NCBI RefSeq assembly: GCF_029784155.1
Contig: NC_073692.1
Location: forward strand, 319,381,641 to 319,445,640
DNA length: 64,000 nucleotides
From: Uranotaenia lowii
Taxonomy: Eukaryota; Arthropoda; Insecta; Diptera; Culicidae
Direction of reading: 5' to 3'
The translations under genes were made by a program, and so were the position numbers. Positions 24,201 through 35,911 of the stretch are shown here, in pieces. Under the pieces are notes generated by a model that saw only the letters and a program-made list of their open reading frames with translations, was not told the DNA's origin and did no database searches. Position 1 is the first letter of the stretch; each line of letters starts with the position of its first letter.

Positions 24201-24477
24201 GGTGAAGGCTGGCCGGATACGCTGGGCGGGACATGTTGCGAGAATGCCGGACGACTGTCCTGCAAAACAGGTGTTCGCTACGAATCCGGTAGGAACAAGA
24301 CGAGCGGGGGCGCAACGAGCGAGGTGGTTAGACCAAGTGGAGCGTGATCTGGCGAACGTGGGGTGCCCGAGAAATTGGAGAACGGTTGCTATGAACCGAG
24401 TGAATTTTAGGAATTATGTTCGTCAAGTTATGTCGTGAGACGGAATACTATGTAAATAAAAAAAAAATAAAATAATA
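21218..24477 (+). mobile_element. RTE-clade LINE, near full length
   Basis: Flanked by a perfect 14-bp target duplication CATATTTACAGTTG (21204-21217 and 24478-24491). The 3260 bp hold a 5' UTR of about 260 bp, an apurinic-like endonuclease, an RT and a very short 3' UTR ending in an A-rich TAAATAAAAAAAAAATAAAA tail. The layout (one endonuclease-RT frame, short 3' tail) and the RT motifs are of the RTE clade, which is abundant in mosquitoes. The clean duplication shows the 5' end is the true integration end. Confidence 0.88.
21481..24438 (+). pseudogene. RTE endonuclease-reverse transcriptase, disabled
   Basis: Endonuclease motifs: DIVALQEVCWKG (about 21620), VIGDFNAQVG (about 21940) and IESDHYLV (about 22220), which would nick target DNA. 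The RT is unbroken from 22738 to the TGA at 24436-24438, with NKSAGKDGIAAELIK, PIYKKGDKLDCENYRAI, FIDFKAAYDTIDR, RGLRQGDGLSCMMFN and the catalytic CFADDIDIVGRS. A C-terminal region with GRIRWAGHVARMPDD is typical of RTE proteins. Defects: frameshifts near 21545-21570 and 22070, an in-frame TGA at 22477-22479 and TAA at 22705-22707. The damage is light, so the insertion is not ancient. Confidence 0.88.
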
Positions 24478-24491
24478 CATATTTACAGTTG

Positions 24492-25140
24492 AATCAAATA
24501 TACTATTACAATTGAATCTATCGTTATTAAAGTTGAATGTGAGACGTCAACCAGAAATTTATAGTTGAATGCCTAAAATCAATCATAAAAATGTTGTTGA
24601 ATCTATCATATTAACAATTGAATTAATTATACCATTACAGTTGATTCAATTATATTCTTAGTTGATTGTGTAAGGTCAATCAGTAGTTTGTAGTTAAGCC
24701 TATTATATTTAAAGTTGGATGCGAAAAATTAACTACGCTGAAATAATTTGAACAACTGTGATCTTTTTTCTTTGTGTAGAGAGCTGAAATTTGGCATGGA
24801 TGCTCATCAGGACCAGAAAGATAGAAAAAGTTTTTAGATTTTTGTAAGACCACTTTTGAAGGGGTCATCCATACAAATCAAATACTGTTTTTAGTGATAT
24901 TGGTTTATTTGTATTGTACACCTCATTGAATTGGAAATTGGCACACAAGGGCCTTGAGGAATGCGCAATTGATTTCAGGTATCGAATTTTGGGTCAGAGG
25001 TTTACAAAAAGGGTCGTCCATATTATATTTCCAAGTTTTTGCGATATTTTCGTGAAACTGAGATGAAATTTCGAACACGGGAATTTTGAGGGACGGCATA
25101 TCGGGATTTCAGGTATCAAATTTAGTAACACAAAGGGGCG
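24492..25140. repeat. End of TTGAAT repeat region plus internal Helitron-family repeats
   Basis: To about 24740 the TTGAATCTAT-type repeats continue from before the RTE. From 24775 the sequence matches the interior of the 1.69-kb Helitrons in reverse complement: CTGAAATTTGGCATGGATGC, then AAGGGGTCATCCAT and two more blocks ending GTCGTCCATA or similar at roughly 140-base spacing. No coding frame. Confidence 0.55.
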
Positions 25141-27745
25141 GCAAAAGGGTATTTGTTGTTAACTTTTCGCTTTTTTCTAACTATATTAAATTTTCACTGT
25201 TGACACAGTTGGAAGTGGAAAATAAAAGAAAATAAATATGTAAAGATTAAAGGGAATAGGAATGTTAGTTAGAAAATTTTATCAAATTATGCAGTTAAAA
25301 AAATTAGAATAAAGTGAAACTCTTTCGTTCGTTTTCATTGAACACCATCAAGGACGAATTAGTTAAGGAATCAGTGAAGTGAAAAAATATGGATTTTTTT
25401 CCAACAAGCTAGTTAAAACGGTTCTGTTCAACTTCAACCTGGTGACACGTGTCGATTGCACAAACTGCGCTGTGTTCTAGTTCTCTTCCGCGATTGTACT
25501 GTGTGCTGCTATTGCAAGACGCCCCAAGAGCAGCAAAACCAACAAAAACAGAACCAACAATCACATGACCAAACAAACAGCCATTATGTGCTTTTGAGTG
25601 CCTGCCTGCTGACTGAATTATACCTGCTGCCCACTTTCCGTTTTGGGCGGTGCAAAACAAGTAAACAAAGCCTTGCCTCGCTTTGCTTTGCCCGTTGTGA
25701 TTGTGATGCTAATTCGTGAAAGGTGTTTTTGTAAGGCTACTTCTGTGAAACCATAACAGGTAGACAGGCACAGGAACTCATTGTACTTGTTTGTCTGGAA
25801 AAATGACATGGACGTGACTGGGCAGTTTTTTGAAGGGTGGTTGTTTTTGTGAAAATAGTAATTTTGGATTACGGTCTTAATTTGAAAACAAGAAGTTTTG
25901 TTCAGTGCGGTTAAAACTTGAGCGAACTGTGGAAAAATCAATAAAATCCAATCTGAAGATTCTACGTTGTGTTCTGCACGATTCTGCAATTTCTTCATCC
26001 AATTTTGACGTGTAAATGCATCTTTCTCTGAGATGCTTTTGTGTGTCATGGCAGCTAATGGTAAGAAGATAAAATCACAGAATGTGGACATCTTGTTTTA
26101 CAATTATTTTCGTAAAATAAGGATCTTCCTTCTTCTGTTTTGGAAGTTTACTAATTCAAAACATATATTTTAAAGACATTAGTAGAAAAATTTCCTTGTA
26201 AATTTAAACTTTGAATCAAGCGTCTGCATTCTGTGATGACAGCGACCATGCCACAATCACACAGTGTGTAGTATTTATTTTTCACAACGAAAGTGCTTTT
26301 TGTAGTTTTCCTGCCAGGCTCTGCTGCTTGCTGAAGGCTAGAAGTTTTTCGGAGAATGAAAGAGCATTAACAACCATCACGTTGATTATTTTCAGTGTTC
26401 AGCTCACGACAGTGTTCGCTTACTCTTGATTGTAAATTGTGTTTTGTTCTCGTCTCTCGGTGGAGCTGTGCTGTGAAATTAACCATTAATAATGAGGGAC
26501 AAATTGAATTTTTCAATTTCTGCTGCTTCAAGAGATCTTCTATCTTATGAACACTTATGTTCTTTCTTTTCAAGAGATTCTTAGAATTAATGAAATTCCA
26601 ATTCTTGGTTCTCATAACTGCATTTATCATTCGAAATATTGTATTAGGCACAATTTTCCCGTATTTTTGGATACCGTGCCGCTATTAAGCCTACCCCTTT
26701 TCTGATCTTCTTTCTGCCTTTTCATGGCTACTTGGTATGGAATAAGTCTTATGTATTTTTCATTTTTATTTTTATTTCATTTTTAAACGCCTCTCATTTT
26801 TCAAACTCAATTCTGTTGATTTCTTTCATCTTTCTTTTCACATATTCAAAAACAATTTCCTCGAGGTTGCCAATAAAACCACGAGGAAGGATAAAAAAAT
26901 ATGGGAAAACCATAAAGCCGGAATGAAATCGTTCACTGGCTGCCCCATTGCCGTAAAATGGGCCTCGATATCGACCAACAACACCACCACCACCACCAGA
27001 ACGACGTGAGGCAGCGGTTTTTTGGTTAAATGTTTCAATTTCCCGAAGGGTATCGAAACAAATTTCCATTCCCATCCTTGTCCGGTTCCGGAAAACGCGC
27101 GCAGCAAACGGTTATTGAGTTTGCAAGATGGAGCTGTTAAATTAGGTAATGATGATATTTTTTTGATACCCTTTGAACATGAAATTGAGTGTGAATAATA
27201 TTCAACAGTAAATTTTAACATTTAATTTAAAAAAAATAATCGAAACTCTGTTTTCGATGGGAATGCAAGAATGGCATATGGAGCTGCCGTTTCAGTCACC
27301 AGCCATGAATTGCATAAGAAAAGTGGTTTTAATTCTACCAATTTTTAGAGAAAAGCAAGATAACTTCAAATAGTGGTATATTTACGTTGAATTTTGAAAT
27401 CTTTTTTTTTTATTTAACCTTTGAACATTTTGGCTATGGATGTATGGTGATAATTTCATAATCAAATTTTCAAACCGACGATATATATTTTGTGGATTAG
27501 TCCAAAACCCTGACCAGTGCAAAACTTCAGCTCAACCGGATTTAGGAAAAAAATGTTTAAACAAATGTTAAAAACAAGTTTTGTAATCTTATTTTAAAAT
27601 ATATATAATTTTAATAATTTTTGTTTTGCCCGCTAGATTCACGTGAAATGTAATAAGTTTTATCATTCGTTATTTTTTTTTAATTTTTCGATAGAATTGT
27701 TATTATATGTAGATAAAAAAGCTTGCACACGCATTTTTGCTACAA
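25141..27745. other. Non-coding host-like sequence
   Basis: No gene or transposon ends recognised. 25420-25730 and 26900-27140 are more complex and GC-richer, the second with a (CAC)n run of about six units (26981-26998). An AGCTAGT at 25408-25414 could be a Helitron 3' end, but I could not support it with a hairpin. Confidence 0.35.
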
Positions 27746-28951
27746 TCAATATATCTAAAAAATGGATTTCTGTCTGTCTGTCTGTAGTTCTGTCTGTAGG
27801 TTCCCATAGACTCAGGGCCGGATTATGCCATCGGGGGGCCCGGGGCAAATTTTCTCGGGGGGCCCCTATAGTTCGATTTTTTTTTTCAGAAAATACAAAA
27901 CCTTTTAAACGTGTAATTTCGTGTAATTTAGAAATTTCTTAGAAATGAAACCTCTGATTTAAGCTGCATAATGCAAAATTTAATTCTCATTTTTTTTAAA
28001 CCTTTATCGCCAAATTAAATTCTCCAATTTAAAAAAATGACCAGATAAATATTTTAAATGATTTTCATATCATCATAGATCGTTTGGTTTGTGCTTATTT
28101 TAAAATATTTACATTTACCTAGTGACAATTAGGAAGTATCATGAGGATTTGAAACATAGAAAACAAATTTGAAAAAATAAACAAAATAAATAAATCCACA
28201 TTCCATAGAGATACAGATATAAGAGTTTCAGAATTCAAAACTTTAAATCACGTTATATTCAGAACCAAAATTCAGTGTCTCAAATCTTAATCATAATTTC
28301 AAATCAAGTTTTGAGAATCAAAATATTAATGAAATGGGGATTTTTTTTTATTATCTGACGGGTTTGCGCCGGGGGTCTTCAAATTTTCCTCAAAATTGAA
28401 AATTTGGTTCATTTTTGCGACTTAAAAACACATGTATTTTTTTTCAGATTTCTAACATTTTTATGTTTTGAGTTAGCTTCGGTTAGATTTTTTTGTCAAT
28501 AAAAAATAATCATTTTTCAAAGCTACATAACTCTGTTATTTTTCAACGGAAATTATAAAATAGCACATCAAAATGCATTGAAATTTTATCAGCTTTCCAA
28601 ATAAATTAGTTGAGAAAAAATAAATAAAGACCTTCAATATGAAAAGTTGTAAATAAACTTTAAATGGCGTCTAAAAGTAGCGTCTGCACCACCGAATATT
28701 TTGCAAAAAATACCATTGAATAGCTCAATTTATGATGCAACTTTCATCTTAAGACACCAAAGTGGGCCATGAACTCCTTGAAGAGTTATGAAAGAAATAA
28801 TGACGATAAATCTCTTTTTTTGCGACGAAAACAAACAATGCATGGTCGAACAACTGCACTCACATATGGAGGTAGCGCGCACTTCTAACAACATGGAAAC
28901 AAAAGAACTTATCAAAGCAGATAAAAAAACACTGCTTTTTCGTGCTTTGTA

Positions 28952-29712
28952 GACTGCCCCTACTCACATATCAGTCCCATATGAATTTTCGTCATTTTAG
29001 GTCAACATAGGGATTCAAAATAAAACACTAAAAAAAGAGGTTTTGTTCTACGAATTTCGAAAAAAAATATCAATTTGTGGCTGTCCTATATGCAATATAC
29101 CCGAATAACAGTTCCATATGTGAAATACCGCGGATTTGGTTACTTTTCAATGCTTTTTTCGGCGAAATAGTCTTTGATTTATTGCTTTGAATCATTTAAG
29201 AAAAATTAACTCACTTGATGTCGAATGATGCACACGAGTTTTCGAAGGCAGGTCTGACTTCCTTAGGAATGACTTCCTGAGCGAAAAACTAACGGATGCA
29301 ATCAAAAATCGTAAAAAGATTCAACTTACAATGTGGAATTTACGATATTTTGTATGTTTCTTTTTCTGAAATTTGCATTTAGAAGTTCAAAAATGATCAA
29401 ATTTAAGTCTTAGAAAGTAGCTTGGTGAGGAAAAAAATATTCTGTATGGGACTGTTATGCGAGTCGATTTGAAAAAGGTTTCAAATATGGTCGATTAACA
29501 GTCCCATAATGAATAAAAATGGTGCTCTCGAACTTACCAATAACCCAATTTCGAAAATTTCAGGTCTTAAGATTTATTATGACAACCTAGAAGCGATTTT
29601 CATTTATGCCGAAAGTGGTGATCACAATTTAAGAATGTATTCCAAAACAGGAAAAGCTGATTTTCTCGCTTGCTTGCTTTTGCATATGGGACTGTTTTGA
29701 AAGTAGGGGCGG
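28952..29712. mobile_element. TA-flanked MITE, 'CAGTCCCATATG' family
   Basis: Inserted in the left arm of the long inverted repeat; the other arm gives the empty site (GCTTTGTAGAGTGTTTGC in reverse complement), so the ends and the TA duplication (28950-28951, 29713-29714) are certain to a base or two. The ends are inverted: CTGCCCCTACT left, CCGCCCCTACT right on the minus strand. The phrase CAGTCCCATATG or its complement recurs five or six times inside. A 63-codon frame (29509-29700) is not convincing as a gene. Confidence 0.82.
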
Positions 29713-29738
29713 TAGAGTGTTGCAGCTAAACTGACTTC

Positions 29739-30155
29739 ATGTTATATCCAAAAATCTTATATCGTATTCGATTATATCCAGTTTTGCACCAGGTCACAAC
29801 AAGTTTTGCAAATATTGCTGTCATTTTTAGAAGTTTATGCGCTCAGTTTTGCATCCGTAATTCTCCAGATTTAATTAAAAATGGACGGTGGAACAGTGAA
29901 GAATCGTTTGTGAGCGATCGAGGTAGCAAAACACTGACGACCAATTATGTTCGTTCTAGCATGGTAAACCTCAAAACTGGGCGAATGGAGAAAACGAACT
30001 CGGTAAATCATATTTTCAATGTCATATTACCTACAATGGGAATGATGCTTATTACAGCCTGGGCTGCCCATACTGAGCTCTTCGATTATTTCTACATTTG
30101 TGCCACACTCTTTGTTTTTGATCAATGGGAAAGGATTTTGGTGTCCGGTGCTTAG
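29739..30155 (+). other. Unrecognised 138-codon open frame in the hAT interior
   Basis: Lies between the arms of the long inverted repeat. The translation ends with a hydrophobic stretch (VILPTMGMMLITAWAA, then LFDYFYICATLFVFDQW) that could be membrane-spanning. It resembles no transposase or family I know, and its start lies within a repeat arm. It may be a captured gene fragment or a chance frame. Confidence 0.2.
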
Positions 30156-30308
30156 CTCCCGATATAAAAACTATGTAAAGCACGACTATATTTCATTTTT
30201 TAATCACATTTTTGCGATCTCAAACACAGGGACTGAACCTTCTACTATTGGCATTGATTATGCTTCACAATGATCTTTGATCGAAAAGTTAATAAGTTAT
30301 ATAGCATA

Positions 30309-32209
30309 CTAGCTGATTTTACCCGGCCTTGCTCGGGTTCACATAAAACATAAATCAAAATGAGTCATTTGACTTTTTGAAATTTTGTAAGCTTTTTGTT
30401 CATCATCATAACCAATTGGACCATGTTTGGCCATGTAAGCTATGTGAGTTTTGTTAGTCTTCTTAAAGTTTTAATTGGGATTATTAGAAAAAATTATCGT
30501 TTTCATATTATTGAACTAATAGTTTTTAGGTTTGCTAATGGAAATTTGAACTAATTTCCCTTGAATGCTTATCCTTTCTATCACAAAAAAACATTTCAAT
30601 CTAAGGTTTCCAGGTTGCCCGGATTTATCCGGTCCGGCCCGGTTTCCCGGATTTTGTTGCAAAAAGCCCGGATTTTGCCAGGATTTATTCACAATATTTT
30701 TAAATCGTAACTTAAACTGAGATTTAATTATTAAAATTTTTCATTTTTACGTTCAAATAGAAGTTTTAAATGGCAAGTTTTAGAAATAATCATAACTTGT
30801 GTTTGGAAGCTTGATATACAATTTAAAATCTGCTGATGTGGTTTGTTGAAAAAAAAGTATTGCAAGTATATTTCTCGTTATTTTAACTGAGTAATTCCGC
30901 GGTTTGACCAAGTTTGCCTGGATATTTGAACATTTTGAAATCAAATGCTGGATTTTGCCAGGTTTTTCGATAAAATTGGCTGGATATGTTCGGTTTCGAT
31001 ACGTTCGGAAAAAAAATCTGGCAACCTTATTTTCCACCCACCATTTTAGGAAGCTTGAATTGCATAACCCTTTTTATTATCATCAAATGATAAAATTTTT
31101 TTTAATCTTTTTCTATGTGTTATCTGGTGAAAATCCAAAGTATTAAGCTTGTAAACAAATGTAAACGACCTCTTTTCAAGATCTCCCCGTAGAATGGAAA
31201 ACCTATTTAAGTTTTATTTCTAAATAGATTTCCGCTGAAACCTTATAAAAGACTTCCTCTGCATGTTTTCAATGTGTTTTTTTAGTTTTCTTATAATTGG
31301 ATGGTAGAATCGAACACATCGATGATCAATAATAACTTAAAATTTAAAAATTGACAAATGAAATTGAATTCTAGAAAACTAAAAATTTCAGATTAAATTG
31401 CCAACATTCTCGTGCGTTTAATTTGGTTTTAACTTTTTGCATAAAATGAACGTTTAATTGATTAATTCCTATTGTAAATTAAATTCCTACACGGCAATCA
31501 AAGTTTTTAGATCGCAGCCTTGAACTTACAACCCTCAGTTTTATTAATTTTTTTTTTCCCTATGAGGAGTTTCAAAAATTTGAAAATGGTTGGTTCCAAA
31601 AAGCTAGAACTTTAGTTTTCAGTCCAAATAGTTATTCAACTGAATAAGTCAATTCATAATGAACATGAATTCATGTATCCATACTTTACACACTGCATAT
31701 TCTAGTCGATCTTTAACCACTTATTTCTATAAGGCGAATAGTTTTTTTTTATCCTAAATGAAGGCATTATTGCAATCAAATTCCTCGCACCGGTACCACG
31801 TGCTTTGAATAGTAGAAGGAAAAAACACCCGCCAATTTTTCTCCGCTCGAATTTTTAATGCTGAGCAAGCTTTGATTTGCTATCCAGTACACGTGAACTC
31901 TGGATGGTTGCTTCTAATGCTCGGCCCATGGTGATGGTGAAAATAACCCCGCCAAAGGAAACGAAAATCGGTTGACAAAATGGTGCCATGACTTTTGATT
32001 CGTGGGAATAAAAACGAAAGTTGTATGGGAGGGTCCCTTTTCTTAGGTGGGAGGGGCTCAAAACTATTACGTCGACCTTTCTCATGTCCGTTTACATCAT
32101 TGTACCAAATTTCAAGCTGATCGGTCAAGCGGTGTGGATTTGTATAAGGTGCATATATATATACAAACATATATAGCCCAACTCATCTTTATATATTAGA
32201 AGAAGAAGA
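30309..32209 (-). mobile_element. Non-autonomous Helitron, 1.9 kb
   Basis: On the minus strand it starts TCTTCTTCTTCTAATATATA after a host A and ends ...AAATCAGCTAG before a host T. Sequence near the 5' end (CACCGCTTGACCGATCAGCT on the minus strand) is of the type seen in other insect Helitrons. Frames at 31855-32170 are not coding. It sits between the arms of the long inverted repeat. Confidence 0.6.
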
Positions 32210-34303
32210 TAAGCAGGTTGTAAAAGCAACATTTCCATTATTAGTTATATCACATTCACAATACGATACTAAGAATTTTGGTTAAAACTTAAAGTCAGTT
32301 ATGCTGCAAACACTCTACAAAGCACGAAAAAGTAGTGTTTTTTACCTGCTTTGGTAAGTTCTTTTGTTTCCATGTTGTTAGAAGTGCGCACTACCTCCAT
32401 ATGTGAGTGCAGTTGTTCGACCATGCATTGTTTGTTTTCGTCGCAAAAAAAGAGATTTATCGTCATTATTTCTTTCATAACTCTTCAAGGAGTTCATGGC
32501 CCACTTTGGTGTCTTAAGATGAAAGTTGCATCATAAATTGAGCTATTCAATGGTATTTTTTGCAAAATATTCGGTGGTGCCGACGCTACTTTTAGACGCC
32601 ATTTAAAGTTTATTTACAACTTTTCATATTGAAGGTCTTTATTTATTTTTTCTCAACTAATTTATTTGGAAAGCTGATAAAATTTCAATGCATTTTGATG
32701 TGCTATTTTATAATTTCCGTTGAAAAATAACAGAGTTATGTAGCTTTGAAAAATGGTTATTTTTTATTGACAAAAAAATCTAACCGAAGCTAACTCAAAA
32801 CATAAAAATGTTAGAAACCTGAAAAAATACATGTGTTTTTAAGTTGCAAAAATGAATCAAATTTTCAATTTTGGGGAAAATCTGAAGACCCCCGGCACAA
32901 ATTGTCAGATAATAAAAAAAATCCCCAAATTTAAAAAAAGAGATACAAAGTTAAAATCAGAGCAAAAACAGAAATTACACCAAATGTGAATTTCAATTCT
33001 ATGTCTTTGAAACAAAAAAAAATTCTTTTCATGAGATGTTTTTGAATATGATTCTTATCAGATTTTTTTTTATCAAATTGTTATTCTAAATGTGACAAAA
33101 GTTTCAAAGTCAAAGGGGTATTAGCGCAAAAATGATCGGTTGAAAAAAAAACAATGAGAATAAAGATTAAATGTTTAAAACACAAAATCAGTTATCATTG
33201 AAAAAATCAGATAAGGAATCCAAATGAGTTTACTACCTTAAACAAAGATCCTGAATTTTAAAAAATCAGAAAAATGATGAAACTGAACTTCAGTAACTGA
33301 AGAAACAACACAAGACTTGAAAATCCCAATGAATTGAATCTGGAAAAAGATCATATAAATATTCATTTTAAAAAATCACACAATGATACTAGCAACTCAA
33401 CAATCAGATCGTTTTTATGATAATTTGAGAATGATAATTTGGAAAATGATATGCAGAATTCAGGATATTCACTTCAGTAGATGATAAAATTTTGGTTTAA
33501 TCAAATGTTCCAATACAAATTTCAAGTCTAAGACAAAAATTTGGATGGAAATTCAATAAAGAAACCCTGTACTGTCGATTGGTTTAATTTAAGCAACTAC
33601 AGTTTTTTTTTAAAGATTTGACTTTCAAAAATAGGGAGGGAAAAGGGTTTAGAATTTATGAACCAATGAAAATTTCAATAATAATGATTGAAATGTGAAA
33701 CGTTATTGTAATACGCGGTATTAACCCGGATACTGCCCGGGTTAAATTCTGATATGTTTAGCATAAAGCGAAATTAGCTGCTATTTTAGCGCAGTAAACC
33801 ATAACTTGGAAACTTAACGTAACAACAAACATTATTGTTGTGCAAGACGTTTGAATGTAATGAAAATTAGGAGATGTTTTTCTTTATTTTACCTGTCCTG
33901 TACAGAATCGTAACTGATATGTTTCGATAAAAAATGAAAATTTGAGGTGTTTTGCCTCATATCCTTCTTAATTTTTTGTCCAGAATATTAGTCCGGTTTT
34001 GTCCAGAAGATTTAGATATTCTCAGCTCGCAAAATGTGGGAGAGCTCCTTTTTTGCTTACTCTAGGGGCCCCCTGAATTTTTTTAAGACAAAAACTAATC
34101 TAGATATTATTTCACGGGGGCCCTTCAGTTTTCATATTTCCAGTTTTCATTCTGATTTTCTAGTTTTGATTTCTTTTCATGGATTTGTAGTAGTATGTTT
34201 AAAGTAATGTTAAAACTTTTTTTTCCTCGGGGGGCCCCCTGAGCCGGGGGGCCCGGGGCAATTGCCCCTTTTGCCCCCCCTTTTATCCGGCCTTGCATAG
34301 ACT

Positions 34304-34850
34304 CAGAAACTACTGAACCGATTTACATGAAACTTAGCAGGCAGGGGTATTGGAGGCCGGAGAAGATTTATATTATGGTTCGAGACCATAATATAAATCT
34401 TCTCAAATAACACACATGGTTGCAGAGCTCGAAAACCGATCAAGCAAATTGTACTAAATTTGGCATGAGGGGGTATTTCAATACAAGAAATATTTCTGTA
34501 ATTATTTGAGACTCCTCTCTTCTTCCAGTAAGGAGATAGCAAGGGGGAAGGGGCCTCATTTATAATTATTCACATTACTCAAAAACTAATCAAGTAAATG
34601 GAACCAAATTTGGCATAGGAGGGTATTTGGGTACGACAAATGTTTTTTATGATTATTTGACACCCCTCCCTCCTTCCAATGGGAAAAAAAGAAGAGGAAG
34701 GGGGACTCCATAATTTTTTTTGTATATCTGAAGAAAAAATCGAGCAAATGGAATCAAGCAGATCATAACAAATTTGGAAGGGGAGAGTATTTAGATAAGA
34801 AATGTGCCATATGCAATACGTTTTTTCATCATTCAAGAGCTTACCAAATA
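34304..34850 (+). repeat. Tandem repeats of the host Helitron, left part
   Basis: Units of roughly 145-165 bp share CAAATTTGGCAT-GAGGGTATTT and ACACCCCTCCCTCCTTCCA-type phrases (about 34455, 34600 and 34760). The array is cut by the TA element and continues at 44509-44950. A small perfect inverted repeat around 34361-34404 (GAAGATTTATATTATGGT and its complement) lies in the first unit. Confidence 0.7.
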
Positions 34851-35282
34851 GAGTTAGTTGCCCTACTTTGGACCCTTAAAGTGGTGATTTATATAAATCC
34901 ATGTTATTCTCATATAAGGACGGGTGATTTGTGGGTTTTAGAAAACCTATTCTAAGTTAATGGTCCTATCTGCAAGTTTCAATAAATTTATCCTTGGTTT
35001 TGCCGTTTTTGATTGATTTACAAAGATATGAATGATCAAAATTTCCTACTTTGAACCTATTGTTCTTGTTTTGGTACTGGACTTGTGCCCTTTATTGGAC
35101 CTTGATCTAAATTGCCAGTGAGAATTTAGATTCTTCGAAAAAATATTAAAAACTGAAAAAAAATACCATGAACTAATATTAGAGGTTTTTAACGATTCAA
35201 ATCAACACCTTAATTTCTGTTACGAATATTTATAACTTTTTCCTCATCAGCACATTTATCAGCAGCATAAAGTTTTTTTTGT

Positions 35283-35857
35283 AGAGATGTACCAAATATT
35301 CGGCTGGCAAAATACCGCCCAAAAATCGTAAGGCCGAATAGTTGAGCTTAGTATTCGGCCGAAGAGGCCGAATAATTTTTTTTAAAATTCATTCAATAAC
35401 ATAATTGTAAAAAAATTTCAAATGATTTTGGATCATTTAAAAATATCCAAAGTAATGTTGAAAAAGCTATACTTTCAGAAAAACATCTTAGGTGTATCTG
35501 TATATCTTGCACTGTACATAAATAGCTTTATACTTTGATTATCGTGCATTCCAGATTTATTATATTTATATCTAGGTTTGCCCATAAATCCTAAAAAGAA
35601 TTCAAGATAATTCAAAACTAGCCTAGATTCTCAGATATTCTTAAGAACTTCCCGAAATTTGCCCGGTTTATTCAAATAATTTGCTTAATAAAAAAAAACT
35701 CAAATTTCTCTATAACTTTTTTTAGATTTTATGTTCAAAAACACTTTAAAAAAAATTCAAAATGAACATGAATTTTTATTTAATCCTTAGATAAGATTTT
35801 AACACAATGCTACTTTGATTCAACGAAAACTTTAAATTCCAAGTAATTTTCTTTCCC
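35283..35857 (-). mobile_element. Second copy of the ATTCGG hAT family, cut by LINE C
   Basis: Starts TAGAGATGTACCAAATATTC and then aligns with the right half of 16235-17313 in reverse complement (for example AGTAATGTTGAAAAAG and ACATCTTA-GTGTCTGTATATCTT). Similarity stops at 35857, where the T run that is LINE C's poly(A) tail begins. I did not find its other half beyond LINE C, so it may be deleted. Confidence 0.75.
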
Positions 35858-35911
35858 TTTTTTTTAAACATATCTTTATTCGTACCAATTCATCATTACA
35901 TTTATATTACA

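Larger units (their letters stand above)
28336..32930. repeat. Long inverted repeat, arms about 0.65-0.69 kb
   Basis: 28336-28951 plus 29715-29768 forms the left arm; 32240-32930 is the right arm in reverse complement, with only scattered mismatches. The mirrored 61-codon frames at 28730-28915 (minus) and 32351-32536 (plus) are simply the two arms. Between them are about 0.57 kb of unique DNA plus a Helitron. It may be an element with very long terminal inverted repeats or an inverted duplication inside the hAT. Confidence 0.85.
27813..34295. mobile_element. 6.48-kb hAT element with nested insertions
   Basis: Perfect 8-bp target duplication CATAGACT at 27805-27812 and 34296-34303. The ends are inverted, CAGGGCCGGATTA left and CAAGGCCGGATAA on the minus strand right, the CAG...CTG-like pattern of hAT elements. 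Just inside both ends are G/C runs GGGGGGCCC and GGGGCAA. The interior holds a long inverted repeat, a MITE and a Helitron, and no recognisable transposase frame. Confidence 0.85.

Noticed and set aside
25405..25413. Helitron 3' end at AGCTAGT
   Set aside because: The hairpin and GGGTCAGCTAG-like context found at the other ends are missing.
31855..32170. Overlapping frames of 76 and 96 codons on the minus strand
   Set aside because: They lie in non-coding Helitron sequence of a type repeated widely in insect genomes and have no domain.
28730..32536. Two nearly identical 61-codon frames as a conserved small gene family
   Set aside because: They are the two arms of the long inverted repeat; the frames are incidental.
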